Source: Erythrobacter sp. KY5 | GTDB lineage: Bacteria > Pseudomonadota > Alphaproteobacteria > Sphingomonadales > Sphingomonadaceae | DNA length: 64,000 nucleotides | Assembly (NCBI RefSeq): GCF_003264115.1 | Contig: NZ_CP021912.1 | Coordinates: forward strand, 1,719,001-1,783,000 | Direction: 5' to 3' | Part shown: in pieces, positions 16,520 through 24,799 of the stretch | Position numbering within the stretch: position 1 is the stretch's first letter | Layout of the letters: each line of letters starts with the position of its first letter | Translations under genes and position numbers: made by a program | The notes under the pieces: model-generated | The model's input: only the letters and a program-made list of their open reading frames with translations | The model's database searches: none | What the model was told of the DNA's origin: nothing

Positions 16520-17581
16520 TCAGGCCCTTGACCGGTGGAGGCGAAGGTCTTCTGCAATGACATCGGTAGCCGATTGAAGCGCGCTGCTGATCCGGTCCAC
16601 GACCCTTTGATCATCGCCAGATCTGTTTTCGAGCAAGGGGATGCTTGCCAGAACGGGAAGATCGAGAGCGCGCGATCCAGCGTCTTCGAAGGGCGCAGAG
16701 ACTGTCCCACATTCCGGGCATGCCCACCTCGACATATTGGCGATCTGCCCCAGGATCGGCGTTTCGAAGCGCTCGAACATCGAACAGGCCCGGCGCGCGT
16801 CAATCTGGCCGAGGCTACTCGGCGTAGTAACGACAATAGCGGCGGAAAGCGGCAGATCGCGGATCAGAGAAAGCTGAATGTCTCCAGTGCCTGGCGGCAT
16901 ATCGACGATCATCACGTCGATGTCGCCCCATTGCGTCTGATTGACCAATTCCAGGACAGTCCGCGAAGCAATAGGTCCACGCCAGACCAGCGGTTCGTAG
17001 TCTTCGAGAAGGCCTCCCATCGAGGCAAACTCGATCCCTTGAGCGGTGATCGCCTGCATTCCCGTTGGCGCCTCGCTCGGTGCTTCCTTACAGCCCAGCA
17101 GGGCATGGACGGACGGACCGTAAAGATCCGCATCCAATAGACCGACCGAGAGGCCTCTGTCGCGCAGCGCCAACGCGGTTGCGACTGCGAGGGTCGACTT
17201 GCCGACCCCCCCTTTCCCAGACGCAATGCCCAGATAGTAAAATCCCCGACGCACTGCGATCGTGGGCGCTTGACCGGGTTCCTCCGCCCGCTCCGGCTGC
17301 TGGCGATTGCGAACCGGAACGATGGAAACGCTCTTCACCCGCTTTAGCTGTGCGAGACGCTCCTTTGCATCATCAATGAAGAGGCGGACAGCCTCGGCAT
17401 CGGCCTTGTCTCGTACGGCGATAGCGATGGCGACAGCACCCTCAGGCGAGATCGAGATACCATCAAGCCGGTCATGATCGGCAAGGGATGAGCCGTCAGT
17501 GGTCAGGATCGAACGGAGCACCTTGCGGATTTCCGCTTCAAGCTTGGACTGTTGCTTTCTCGTTTTCCAGAACATTGCCAT
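16520..17581 (-). CDS. Mrp/NBP35-type Fe-S cluster carrier ATPase
   Basis: The protein (about 353 residues from ATG 17581) starts with an MIP18-like segment, followed by the deviant Walker A loop GKGGVGKST at about residues 122-130, LLDADLYGPSVH, DVMIVDMPPGTGD and a C-terminal CPECG pair (W-A-C-P-E-C-G) that binds a bridging Fe-S cluster. This is the Mrp/ApbC family, which delivers 4Fe-4S clusters to target enzymes. The open frame reaches a TTG at 17680, but the candidate operator at 17657 would then lie in the coding region; 17581 or 17575 is more likely, although no clear ribosome site is visible. Its place beside a 4Fe-4S protein suggests a dedicated maturation factor. Confidence 0.85.
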   Translation of the reverse strand: MAMFWKTRKQQSKLEAEIRKVLRSILTTDGSSLADHDRLDGISISPEGAVAIAIAVRDKADAEAVRLFIDDAKERLAQLKRVKSVSIVPVRNRQQPERAEEPGQAPTIAVRRGFYYLGIASGKGGVGKSTLAVATALALRDRGLSVGLLDADLYGPSVHALLGCKEAPSEAPTGMQAITAQGIEFASMGGLLEDYEPLVWRGPIASRTVLELVNQTQWGDIDVMIVDMPPGTGDIQLSLIRDLPLSAAIVVTTPSSLGQIDARRACSMFERFETPILGQIANMSRWACPECGTVSAPFEDAGSRALDLPVLASIPLLENRSGDDQRVVDRISSALQSATDVIAEDLRLHRSRA

Positions 17582-17656
17582 CGCCGCATTCTTGCTTGTC
17601 TTTTTTGGAGCCGAGCCAGCTTGGCCATTTTTAGTCCGACAAGATCTGCAAACGAT

Positions 17657-17669
17657 ATTGATGAACAAT
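17657..17669. promoter_or_regulatory. Candidate GntR operator before the Mrp gene
   Basis: ATTGATGAACAAT differs at one position from the palindrome that precedes the GntR gene (14481-14493). It lies 76 bases upstream of the Mrp start and 52 bases before the remnant of a ferredoxin-NADP reductase gene on the other strand, so it could have served a divergent pair. Confidence 0.42.
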
Positions 17670-17721
17670 CGGGTGGTCAATCTTAGGTTCGACTGATCAC
17701 CTGTGGAACTCTCGGTGTGCT

Positions 17722-17889
17722 AAGCTGACCTCTCGAATTCAGCATGTCGCGGCCGGAGAAAATTCCCTGCTTGGCAAAAGGCTGGCGGAAACCCCTGCTT
17801 CTCGTGCCCTAAAGCTAGGCAGTCGTCTTGGCATCTCGTCGACGGGCGCGGGGATCGCGCCCTTCGCAAGTCTGATCCGCGAGCCAGAC
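17722..17889 (+). pseudogene. Remnant of a ferredoxin-NADP+ reductase gene (fpr)
   Basis: A plus-strand frame with no start codon reads LTSRIQHVAAGE, then SLLGKR, and about 20 residues later SSTGAGIAPFASLIREPD. These match in order and spacing the FNR/Fpr segments LTSRLQHIxPGD, the loop before the NADP domain, and STGTGIAPFASLIRDPE. Similarity ends on both sides and no FAD domain is present, so this is a decayed internal fragment of about 55 codons. It is divergent from the Mrp gene and converges on the CoA-ligase gene. The stretch 17582-17919 holds no intact gene; besides this remnant it carries only the candidate operator. Confidence 0.6.
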
Positions 17890-17919
17890 CGGAGCATCGC
17901 AACGCAAAGCGCGATAATC

Positions 17920-19506
17920 CTAAAGCAGAGCGTGGCGCCTGATCTTGCCACTGGCGGTCTTGGGCAGCTCGCTCACGAACTCGATCTCGCGCGGATATTT
18001 GTAGGGTGCGATCTGCTGCTTCACGAACTTTTGCAACGCCATGACGTCGCATGCACCGGACGAGGGGTTCTGCTTCAGGACCACGAATGCCTTTACGATC
18101 TGCCCGCGCTGCTCGTTGGGCACGCCGATGACCGCACATTCGAGAACGGCGTCGTGCATCAGCAGCGCGTTTTCGACCTCTGGCGCGGCGATATTGTATC
18201 CCGACGAGATAATCAGGTCGTCGCCGCGCGCGACATACCAGAACATTCCCGAATCATCCTTGCGAAACACGTCGCCGCTAATGTTCCACCCCTCCTGTAC
18301 ATAATCGCCTTGTCTGGGGTCCTCCATGTACCGGCATCCGGTGGGTCCCTTGACAGCGAGGCGACCGATGCCGCTTTCCATTTCCTGCCCCGCGTCATCA
18401 AGGATGGTTGCGATGTACCCCGGGACTGCCGTGCCCGTTGTACCGGCGGTTTCCGTGTCCGGTCGGGTCGACAAGAAGATATGCATCATTTCCGTCGAGC
18501 CGATACCGTTCATCAACCTCAGACCGGTTGCGGCGAACCAGTCATGCCACGTCTTCTCGGACAGGTGTTCGCCGGCTGAGACGCAGACCTCGAGCGACGC
18601 GGTGTCGCCCGGCTCCATCTGTTCCAGCATCGCCCGATAAGCGGTGGGCGCGGTCGCAACGACCTGAGGTTTGTAGCGCCGGATCATCGCCAGAAGGTTT
18701 TTCGGCCCTGGCTGCGCGCAGGTGAGGGCCGTTCCTCCAAATCTGAGCGCGAAGATGAACTGCATTCCCAACCCGAAGGTGAAGGCGAGCGGGGCGCTCG
18801 AAATCCATTTCCAGTCGGGTTTCGGCTTGATCACCATACGCGCATAGGTGTCGGCACAGGCGAGGATGTCGCGGTGAAACTGAATGCAACCCTTCGGCTC
18901 TCCGGTTGTGCCTGATGTGAATGCGATCATCGCGGGCGTGTCGCGGCCCGTTCGGACCGCGGCGAGAGGCGCGAACTCGTCAATCGCCAAACTCAACTGA
19001 TCCTCGGCGCCGTCGGCCGCGAACTCGACTATGTGACCCTGTCGTTTCTCGGTCGCGAAAGCCTCGCCGAGCGCGGAGCTGCAAGCGTTATGGCAGATTG
19101 CGAAGTCGGGCTGAGCTTTCCTGACGATCTTCGCGATCTCGTCTGCGCGCAATATCGGCATCAACGCAACCGCGACGCCGCCGGCCTTCAAGACACCGAG
19201 CCAAGCAGCGAACAGCTTCATGGAATTGGGGCCAATCAACAAAACCCGGTTGCCCCGGATCAGCCCCGCAGAGTTCACGAGATAGGAAGCGATTTTTCCT
19301 GAAATCTGATCGAGTTCGTCATAGTTCCACTGGCCGTCCTCGTTCTCGACGGCGACATCTCCGGGAGCGCCCCCCTTCAGCAATTCGTGCGCTGCGTTCA
19401 GTTCTTCGGGATAGTCGAGCTGAGCGAGATCGAACAGGAATTCGGGCTGCATTTCCTTGGGCGGCAGGCGGTCCTGGACGAATGCATCAAAGCTGCTGTT
19501 TTCCAT
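17920..19506 (-). CDS. 2-aminobenzoate-CoA ligase (benzoate-CoA ligase family)
   Basis: A 528-residue AMP-forming acyl-CoA synthetase. It shows the adenylate loop FTSGTTGEPKG, the NGIGSTEMMHIF aryl-ligase motif, SGDVFRKD, the hinge region GDDLIISSGYNIAAPEVE and the catalytic C-terminal Lys in LPKTASGKIRRH. The benzoate-CoA ligase family has the same LMNGIGSTEMLHIF-like signature. Beside the 2-aminobenzoyl-CoA monooxygenase/reductase gene the natural substrate is anthranilate. ATG 19506 is chosen since upstream sequence overlaps the thioesterase gene and does not look coding. The thioesterase gene lies upstream on the same strand, and the two likely form a transcript starting near 20065. Confidence 0.88.
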   Translation of the reverse strand: MENSSFDAFVQDRLPPKEMQPEFLFDLAQLDYPEELNAAHELLKGGAPGDVAVENEDGQWNYDELDQISGKIASYLVNSAGLIRGNRVLLIGPNSMKLFAAWLGVLKAGGVAVALMPILRADEIAKIVRKAQPDFAICHNACSSALGEAFATEKRQGHIVEFAADGAEDQLSLAIDEFAPLAAVRTGRDTPAMIAFTSGTTGEPKGCIQFHRDILACADTYARMVIKPKPDWKWISSAPLAFTFGLGMQFIFALRFGGTALTCAQPGPKNLLAMIRRYKPQVVATAPTAYRAMLEQMEPGDTASLEVCVSAGEHLSEKTWHDWFAATGLRLMNGIGSTEMMHIFLSTRPDTETAGTTGTAVPGYIATILDDAGQEMESGIGRLAVKGPTGCRYMEDPRQGDYVQEGWNISGDVFRKDDSGMFWYVARGDDLIISSGYNIAAPEVENALLMHDAVLECAVIGVPNEQRGQIVKAFVVLKQNPSSGACDVMALQKFVKQQIAPYKYPREIEFVSELPKTASGKIRRHALL

Positions 19507-19619
19507 GCTTAACCCCGGTGGATGGAGATATGAATACAGTCGCGGGCCGCTCCAATTCGAGCGCGCCCGAGATAGATCGGGCGTCCTTCGTGCAGGAAAT
19601 TGCGAAAGATGCGGCGGAC

Positions 19620-20048
19620 TCATCCACAGGCTGCATCCTTGGCGAGCGCGGCCTGCAGGCGCTCGCGCCAGTCGGACGGCCATTTCCGTGAGGAGCCAGT
19701 CGCGGTGTGAATGAGGACTTGACGATACTGAATCTTGAAACGCTCGGAGCCTGCGCAGCGCGCATCAAGCCTAAGGTCTACCGAGCTCGCACCGACCGCC
19801 GATACGAACAGCGTGATATCCAGCCGCTCGCCCAGCCGTGCCGGTGCTGTGAATTCTGCCGCTAACGTTACGGTAGGAAGCCCGGATCCGTGGTCCTCCA
19901 CCAAAGCGCGACGAGAAACGCCGAGTATCGCTTCGCACCAGTCTTCAATGACGATATCGCCCATCTCGAACAGCCGCGGGTAATAGGCAATGCCTGCGGG
20001 ATCACAGTGCGCGAAGCGGACGCGCCGCTCGGTCATAAAAGGGCTCAT
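19620..20048 (-). CDS. Hot-dog acyl-CoA thioesterase (4-hydroxybenzoyl-CoA thioesterase type)
   Basis: A 142-residue single hot-dog domain with VRFAHCDPAGIAYYPRLFEM near the N-terminus; the Asp in C-D-P-A-G is the catalytic residue of the 4-hydroxybenzoyl-CoA thioesterase family. Placed directly before the aryl-CoA ligase, it probably releases CoA from stalled or wrongly activated aromatic thioesters, the proofreading role known in aryl-CoA pathways. A regulator-like site lies 17 bases upstream of its ATG. Confidence 0.87.
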   Translation of the reverse strand: MSPFMTERRVRFAHCDPAGIAYYPRLFEMGDIVIEDWCEAILGVSRRALVEDHGSGLPTVTLAAEFTAPARLGERLDITLFVSAVGASSVDLRLDARCAGSERFKIQYRQVLIHTATGSSRKWPSDWRERLQAALAKDAACG

Positions 20049-20064
20049 GATGCCCCGCCGACGC

Positions 20065-20078
20065 GTTTATGTCCAAAT
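20065..20078. promoter_or_regulatory. Candidate MarR operator before the thioesterase-ligase unit
   Basis: GTTTATGTCCAAAT matches the palindrome at 20700-20713 at 10 of 14 positions and ends 16 bases from the thioesterase start codon, in the same relative place as the site before the SDR operon. Confidence 0.35.
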
Positions 20079-20147
20079 TCCGCGCGGAACATTTGCAAAG
20101 GCAAGTTGCTGCTGGGCTGAACTGCGATCATAGGCGGCATAACGATT

Positions 20148-20630
20148 TCATCCGATTGAGGATTTAAGGGCTTCGCGCAGCTTGCCGAGATCAGCATAAA
20201 GCGCCGCTTGATCTTCATTTGTCAGCGGCTCAAAAATCTCCCTTACCCAGGCATGATGGCTTTCGGCCATCTTCTTGAAAGTTCGTATGCCTTTCGGTGT
20301 CAGCGAAGCAATCGATACTCTCCTGTCGCTCTCGTCTTTTTGGATTTCGACAAGGCCGTCTCGCAGAAGTGTTTGCATTCGCCCGGTCACATTGCCGTTA
20401 GTCACGAGGAGAGCTTCGGCCAACTCGCTCATTGTCATGCCCGCTCGTTTCCGCTCCAGCGCCGCCAAGATGTCGAAGCGTGCAAGTCCGGCGTCGAAGT
20501 CGCACTTTAACATCGCAGCCAGATGCGTTTCTATCTGGTTTGTGCAGCGGATAAGTCGCAACCACAGGCGGAGAGAGATTTCGGGCTCGCTGTCTTCTTC
20601 GATCGCGATTGCGAGACTTGTTTTGCTCAT
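20148..20630 (-). CDS. MarR-family regulator of the anthranilate-CoA genes
   Basis: A 160-residue MarR protein with the winged helix intact: DILAALERKRAGMTMSEL, ALLVTNGNVTGRMQTLLRDG recognition helix, and the wing D-E-S-D-R-R-V-S-I-A-S-L-T-P-K-G. It is divergent from the glutaryl-CoA-dehydrogenase-like gene, with a perfect palindrome at 20699-20714 between them. MarR regulators in aryl-CoA pathways typically respond to the aryl-CoA itself, so 2-aminobenzoyl-CoA is a plausible effector, but this is inference. Similar sites occur before three other units of the pathway. Confidence 0.88.
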   Translation of the reverse strand: MSKTSLAIAIEEDSEPEISLRLWLRLIRCTNQIETHLAAMLKCDFDAGLARFDILAALERKRAGMTMSELAEALLVTNGNVTGRMQTLLRDGLVEIQKDESDRRVSIASLTPKGIRTFKKMAESHHAWVREIFEPLTNEDQAALYADLGKLREALKSSIG

Positions 20631-20698
20631 CGCGACCCTCCCGGCGCGCTACTAAGAACCCCATCTTCGAAACCGATAGACAATCGCATCTCCATTAA

Positions 20699-20714
20699 GT
20701 TTTATGTATAAAAC
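20699..20714. promoter_or_regulatory. MarR operator candidate (perfect palindrome)
   Basis: GTTTTAT-GT-ATAAAAC is a perfect inverted repeat with 7-base arms in the divergent region between the MarR gene and the acyl-CoA dehydrogenase gene. TTGACA (20719-20724) begins five bases later and could be a -35 element for the plus-strand gene. Confidence 0.5.
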
Positions 20715-20783
20715 ATCTTGACACATTGCAAGTGTATTTTAGGGGTCAAATAATTCCAACCCCAGATTTCGAGGTTCCAGAAA

Positions 20784-21968
20784 TTGGCCGAGCTTGCGTC
20801 CTTCTCATGGGAAGATCCGTTCGATATCGAATCCCAGCTCGACGAAGATGAGCGTATGATCCGCGATGCGGCCCGCAACTTTGCGCAGAGCGAGTTGCAG
20901 CCGCGTGTCATCGACGCCTTCCGAAACGAGGTGGATGCCCCCGAACTCTTTCCGCTGATGGGGCGGGCAGGGTTGCTGGGCGCAACCGTTCCCGAAGAAT
21001 TTGGAGGGGCTGGTGCCAATTACGTCGCCTACGGGCTTATAGCGCGCGAGATAGAACGCGTGGATAGCGGCTATCGATCGATGGCGAGCGTCCAGTCCAG
21101 CTTGGTCATGTATCCGATCCACGCCTACGGAACGGCAGCCCAGAAAGAGAAGTTCCTCCCGGGGTTGGCCAGCGGGGATCTGATCGGCTGTTTCGGGCTG
21201 ACCGAACCCGACGCCGGCTCGGATCCAGCAGGAATGCGGACCTATGCGAAGGCCGACGGTGACGATTTCGTCATGTCGGGATCGAAGACGTGGATTTCCA
21301 ATGCGCCATTCGCCGATGTGTTCATCGTCTGGGCAAAATCCGAAGCGCATGGAGGCGGTATCCGCGGCTTCATCCTCGAAAAGGGCATGAAGGGACTCGC
21401 TGCACCAAAGATCGAAGGCAAGATTTCGCTTCGTGCATCGACAACCGGCATGATCGTTATGGACGAAGTGCGCGTTCCGCGGGATGCGCTACTGCCCGAT
21501 GTTCAGGGATTGAAAGGCCCGTTCGGCTGTCTAAATCGCGCGCGCTATGGTATCAGTTGGGGAGCAATGGGGGCTGCCGAGTTCTGCATGTCGGCCGCTC
21601 GGCAATATGGCCTCGACCGCAAGCAATTCGGTCGCACGCTTGCAGCCACGCAACTGTATCAGAAAAAGCTCGCCGACATGCTCACCGACATTTCCTTGGG
21701 CCTCCAGGGCAGTTTGCGGGTAGGGCGGTTGATGGATGAGGGCCGCTTTGCCCCCGACATGATTTCGATCATCAAGCGTAACAACGTTGGCAAAGCGCTC
21801 GACATCGCCCGCACCGCGCGCGAGATGCACGGAGGCAATGGTATCTCCGAAGAATATCAGGTGATGCGCCATGCGGTAAACCTGGAAACGGTCAACACCT
21901 ACGAGGGCACGCATGATGTCCACGCGCTCATTCTCGGTAGAGCCGTAACGGGGATTTCCGCTTTCTAA
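20784..21968 (+). CDS. Glutaryl-CoA dehydrogenase-like acyl-CoA dehydrogenase, TTG start
   Basis: The 394-residue protein follows the glutaryl-CoA dehydrogenase pattern closely: [20 protein letters not shown] at the start, [55 protein letters not shown], and at the end [20 protein letters not shown] with the catalytic Glu. This enzyme oxidises and decarboxylates glutaryl-CoA to crotonyl-CoA. A six-carbon ring opened after 2-aminobenzoyl-CoA oxidation would give a dicarboxyl-CoA that ends in glutaryl-CoA or a related compound, which explains its place. The start is TTG 20784, with GAGG upstream; no ATG occurs nearby in frame. Confidence 0.88.
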   Translation: MAELASFSWEDPFDIESQLDEDERMIRDAARNFAQSELQPRVIDAFRNEVDAPELFPLMGRAGLLGATVPEEFGGAGANYVAYGLIAREIERVDSGYRSMASVQSSLVMYPIHAYGTAAQKEKFLPGLASGDLIGCFGLTEPDAGSDPAGMRTYAKADGDDFVMSGSKTWISNAPFADVFIVWAKSEAHGGGIRGFILEKGMKGLAAPKIEGKISLRASTTGMIVMDEVRVPRDALLPDVQGLKGPFGCLNRARYGISWGAMGAAEFCMSAARQYGLDRKQFGRTLAATQLYQKKLADMLTDISLGLQGSLRVGRLMDEGRFAPDMISIIKRNNVGKALDIARTAREMHGGNGISEEYQVMRHAVNLETVNTYEGTHDVHALILGRAVTGISAF

Positions 21969-22022
21969 TTCTTGGCGCGCTCCGGCGCAGGGCGAGCGAC
22001 CTAACGCGGTTTGCTATCGCCT

Positions 22023-22856
22023 TTAGGATAAGCCGCCGGACGGCTTGTCGTAATTGAATGAAACGCTGCCAAGTCCGTCAATCGCCGCTTCGATATGCGC
22101 ACTCTCCTGCAACGTGATCATCGGACCCAGAGCTCCGGTCAGAATGATGTCGCCGGCACGCAAATGCTCGCCCTGCTGCGAGAGAGTCGCGGCAAGCCAA
22201 CCCAGCGCATTTAACGGATGACCAAGGCAGGCCGCGCCTGTTCCGCTCGAGGCGACATCGCCATCGACGGTCATCCGCATTGCGCACCCCGTCATGTCGA
22301 TATCCTCCGGTCGCTTGCGCTCTTCCCCGAGAACGAACAGCGCTGACGAACCGTTATCGGCGACCGTATCGGCGAATGTGATCTTCCAGTCCGTGATCCG
22401 ACTATCGACGATTTCGATCGCGGCGACGGCATAGTCGATCGCTTGCACGAGTTGCTCGTGGGAAGGATCGGTCGAAACGATATCGCTTTTCAGAACCACG
22501 GCGATTTCCGCTTCCGCCTTGGGCTGGATCAGCGCCGAAGCATCGACGCGTGCCCCTGAGGCGATCTCCATATCGTCGAACAGAACGCCGAAATCCGGTT
22601 GATCGACGCCGAGCTGTTGCTGAACGCTTTTGGATGTCAGGCCAATCTTATGGCCCACCTGCTTTCGTCCGCCTTTCAGCCAGTGGCGCGTGTTAAATGC
22701 CTGGATCTGATAGGCCGTTTCTGCATCATCCGGTTCCACAACATGGCGCAACGGAGCGACGGGCTGGCCCGCGTAGGCGCGGCGCAAGTCAGCAGCAGTC
22801 TGGGCGATTTCCGGTCGCAGTTCATCATCAGACCGTGATGTTGGCGGGTGAGTCAT
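22023..22856 (-). CDS. carD: 2-hydroxypenta-2,4-dienoate hydratase
   Basis: A 277-residue member of the MhpD/fumarylacetoacetase-like hydratase group. It has QVGHKIGLTSKSVQQQLGV, PDFGVLFDDM, the metal-ligand region PKAEAEIAVVLKSD, and ALGWLAATLSQQGEHLRAGD, all typical of 2-keto-4-pentenoate hydratases. It adds water to 2-hydroxypenta-2,4-dienoate, the aliphatic product of meta-cleavage, to give 4-hydroxy-2-oxovalerate, which the aldolase at 30128 would split. It overlaps the upstream GntR gene by four bases. A decarboxylase of the same superfamily is the main alternative, but the pathway context favours the hydratase. Confidence 0.87.
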   Translation of the reverse strand: MTHPPTSRSDDELRPEIAQTAADLRRAYAGQPVAPLRHVVEPDDAETAYQIQAFNTRHWLKGGRKQVGHKIGLTSKSVQQQLGVDQPDFGVLFDDMEIASGARVDASALIQPKAEAEIAVVLKSDIVSTDPSHEQLVQAIDYAVAAIEIVDSRITDWKITFADTVADNGSSALFVLGEERKRPEDIDMTGCAMRMTVDGDVASSGTGAACLGHPLNALGWLAATLSQQGEHLRAGDIILTGALGPMITLQESAHIEAAIDGLGSVSFNYDKPSGGLS

Positions 22857-23530
22857 TTTGCCCCTTCAAGCCCTTCGATCTCTTGCGCCAGAAGTCCGGT
22901 CCGGCGAACGTGCTGGCGCATCTGGTTTTCGGATTCGGCCGCGTTCCCCCGCAAAAGCATGTCGATGATAGAGAGGTGATCCGCGATCGATTGCTCGCGT
23001 CGTTCCACTACAAGCTGATCGAGGAAGCGCTTCCGGTAGACAGGAATGTGGAGCCGTTTGAGAGTTTCCACGAGGCACTTGTTGCCGCTCATCTGGATGA
23101 TGCCTTCATGAAGCGGCATGTTTTTGTCCATGTGCGTGCGCTCATTGTAGAGCACGTCTTTGCCTTCCCAGATCGCTTTCTGCGCCAGTAGCCAATCACG
23201 ATGCCCGGCCTCGTCGACCCTGTCTGCGGCGAGCCTTGCGGCGTAACCTTCGAGCTGTTCGCGCACTCCGAAAAGATCGGCAATTTCGACTCGATTGAGT
23301 CGCACGACTCTGGCGCCGCGCTGGTGCTTGAGCTCGACGAGACCGTCGCTTTCAAGCTGCATGAATGCATCGCGCACGGCGCTGCGACCGACATCGTATT
23401 CGCGCATGAACTCCGCTTCGACGAGGCGTTGTCCCGGCACCAGTTCGCCGCCCAGAATCCGATCACGCAGGCGATCGGCTACGGAGCGCCCAATCTTGAT
23501 GCTCGCAACTTCGGTCATTGGTACAGTCAA
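22853..23530 (-). CDS. GntR-family (FCD) regulator, CarR-like
   Basis: A 225-residue FadR-subfamily regulator: winged helix (LRDRILGGELVPGQRLVEAE; YDVGRSAVRDAFMQLESDGL) and FCD helical domain (NMPLHEGIIQMSG). It is divergent from the carbazole dioxygenase gene. In the sphingomonad KA1 car cluster a GntR protein, CarR, in the same place represses the operon, so this is probably its counterpart and would respond to a ring-cleavage product. A weak inverted repeat with ACAT/ATGT ends at 23546-23562 lies just upstream of its start. It is translationally coupled to the hydratase gene. It shares family but only partial sequence with the GntR protein at 14499. Confidence 0.88.
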   Translation of the reverse strand: MTVPMTEVASIKIGRSVADRLRDRILGGELVPGQRLVEAEFMREYDVGRSAVRDAFMQLESDGLVELKHQRGARVVRLNRVEIADLFGVREQLEGYAARLAADRVDEAGHRDWLLAQKAIWEGKDVLYNERTHMDKNMPLHEGIIQMSGNKCLVETLKRLHIPVYRKRFLDQLVVERREQSIADHLSIIDMLLRGNAAESENQMRQHVRRTGLLAQEIEGLEGAK

Positions 23531-23571
23531 GTTCGTCTCCTAATTACATCGACCAATAATGTCTGACGATT

Positions 23572-23601
23572 TTGTTTGCAATTCATTTTTGCCGGTTTTA
23601 T
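23572..23601 (+). promoter_or_regulatory. Possible promoter of the car genes
   Basis: TTGTTT (23572-23577) and TTTTAT (23596-23601) are separated by 18 bases and lie 29 bases before the dioxygenase start. They are only a weak match to sigma-70 elements. Confidence 0.25.
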
Positions 23602-23629
23602 GCGTCGTCTCGAAATAGGGAGAAGCGAC

Positions 23630-24799
23630 ATGACCAGCGGCGGCTTTGTTGAACCAGAGATCATTGAAAAGGTTCGCGTTGGCAAAGATTATGTGGCGGC
23701 AAAATACGGCTTCAGGAATCACTGGTACCCCGTCCTGCTGAGCAGCGAATTGACTGAGGATAACCCGGTCGCTGCAACCGTTTGCGGCGAAAACATCCTT
23801 TTCAATCGCCTCGAAGGTGAAGTGAAGGCGATCAAAGATCAGTGCCTTCACAAAGGCGTGAGGTTCTCGCGGCACCTGGAATGCTACAAAAAAGGGACCG
23901 TAACCTGTTGGTACCACGGTTTCACCTATCGCTACGAAGATGGTCAGCTTAATGGCATCGTTGGCGTCCCCGATAGCAAGATCATCGGCACGCGTCGTAT
24001 CCGCACATATCCGGTCACAGAGGCCAAGGGTGTCGTGTTTGTCTTTGTCGGAGACGAGTACTTCGATGTCCCGCCTCTTTCGCATGATGTCCCCCCGGAC
24101 TTTCTGGAGGAAGGCTTCACCGTTTGTGGGCGACGCCAGGAGGTTGCTTCGAATTGGCGCGTTGGCTGCGAGAACGGTTTCGATTCGACTCACATCTTCA
24201 TCCATAAAAACTCGACACTGGTAAAGCATGCCGACCTGGCCTTACCTCTGGGTCTGGTGCCCACCGGGAAGGAGTCCTTCAAAATCCAAGACGAAGATGG
24301 TGGACCCAAAGGCGTATTCGACCTGTTCTCGCCGGAGACGGTCAATCCGGTTTTCGAGGGGAAAATCGAGGGCGAGGGCGTGTTGTCGGGCGCAGCGGAT
24401 GGCAAGAACCTGCTGCCTCACAGCATTTCCATGTGGCTGCCATGTGCGCTGTGTATCAAGCCTTGGCCGGTACCAGAGCTCAAGCAATTCGAATGGTACG
24501 TGCCGATCGATGGTGAGCGTCACGTCTACTTCCAGTTCTTGGGCAAATATACCGAAAACGAGGAGGAGGAGCAGGCCTTCGCGAAGGAATTCGAGGAGCG
24601 CTGGGTCCCCGAAGCCCTTATCGGCTTCAACGAAGATGACATCTGGGCCCGCGAAGCAACACAGCCATTCTACGCCGACGGTTCGGGTTGGGTGAACGAG
24701 CAATTGTTCGAAGCCGACGAGAACATCGTGAAATGGCGCAGGCTCGCTCACAAGCACAATCGCGGATTGCAGGAGCCCAAGCATGTCGATCCAGCCTGA
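23630..24799 (+). CDS. carAa: Carbazole 1,9a-dioxygenase-type terminal oxygenase (Rieske alpha subunit)
   Basis: This 389-residue Rieske oxygenase matches the carbazole dioxygenase CarAa across its length by recall: GFRNHWYPV near residue 27, Rieske ligands Cys72/His74 and Cys93/His96, the mononuclear-iron site ENGFDSTHIFIHKNS (His188, His192) with the third ligand Asp in GFNEDDIWAREA (about 336-337), and IHKNSTLVKHADLALPLG. CarAa works as a homotrimer without a beta subunit; none is present here. It adds O2 at the angular position, opening the central ring to 2'-aminobiphenyl-2,3-diol. ATG 23630 with GGGAGAA upstream is preferred over 23576. Its end overlaps the next gene by 17 bases. A related N- or O-heterocycle as substrate cannot be excluded. 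Confidence 0.93.
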   Translation: MTSGGFVEPEIIEKVRVGKDYVAAKYGFRNHWYPVLLSSELTEDNPVAATVCGENILFNRLEGEVKAIKDQCLHKGVRFSRHLECYKKGTVTCWYHGFTYRYEDGQLNGIVGVPDSKIIGTRRIRTYPVTEAKGVVFVFVGDEYFDVPPLSHDVPPDFLEEGFTVCGRRQEVASNWRVGCENGFDSTHIFIHKNSTLVKHADLALPLGLVPTGKESFKIQDEDGGPKGVFDLFSPETVNPVFEGKIEGEGVLSGAADGKNLLPHSISMWLPCALCIKPWPVPELKQFEWYVPIDGERHVYFQFLGKYTENEEEEQAFAKEFEERWVPEALIGFNEDDIWAREATQPFYADGSGWVNEQLFEADENIVKWRRLAHKHNRGLQEPKHVDPA

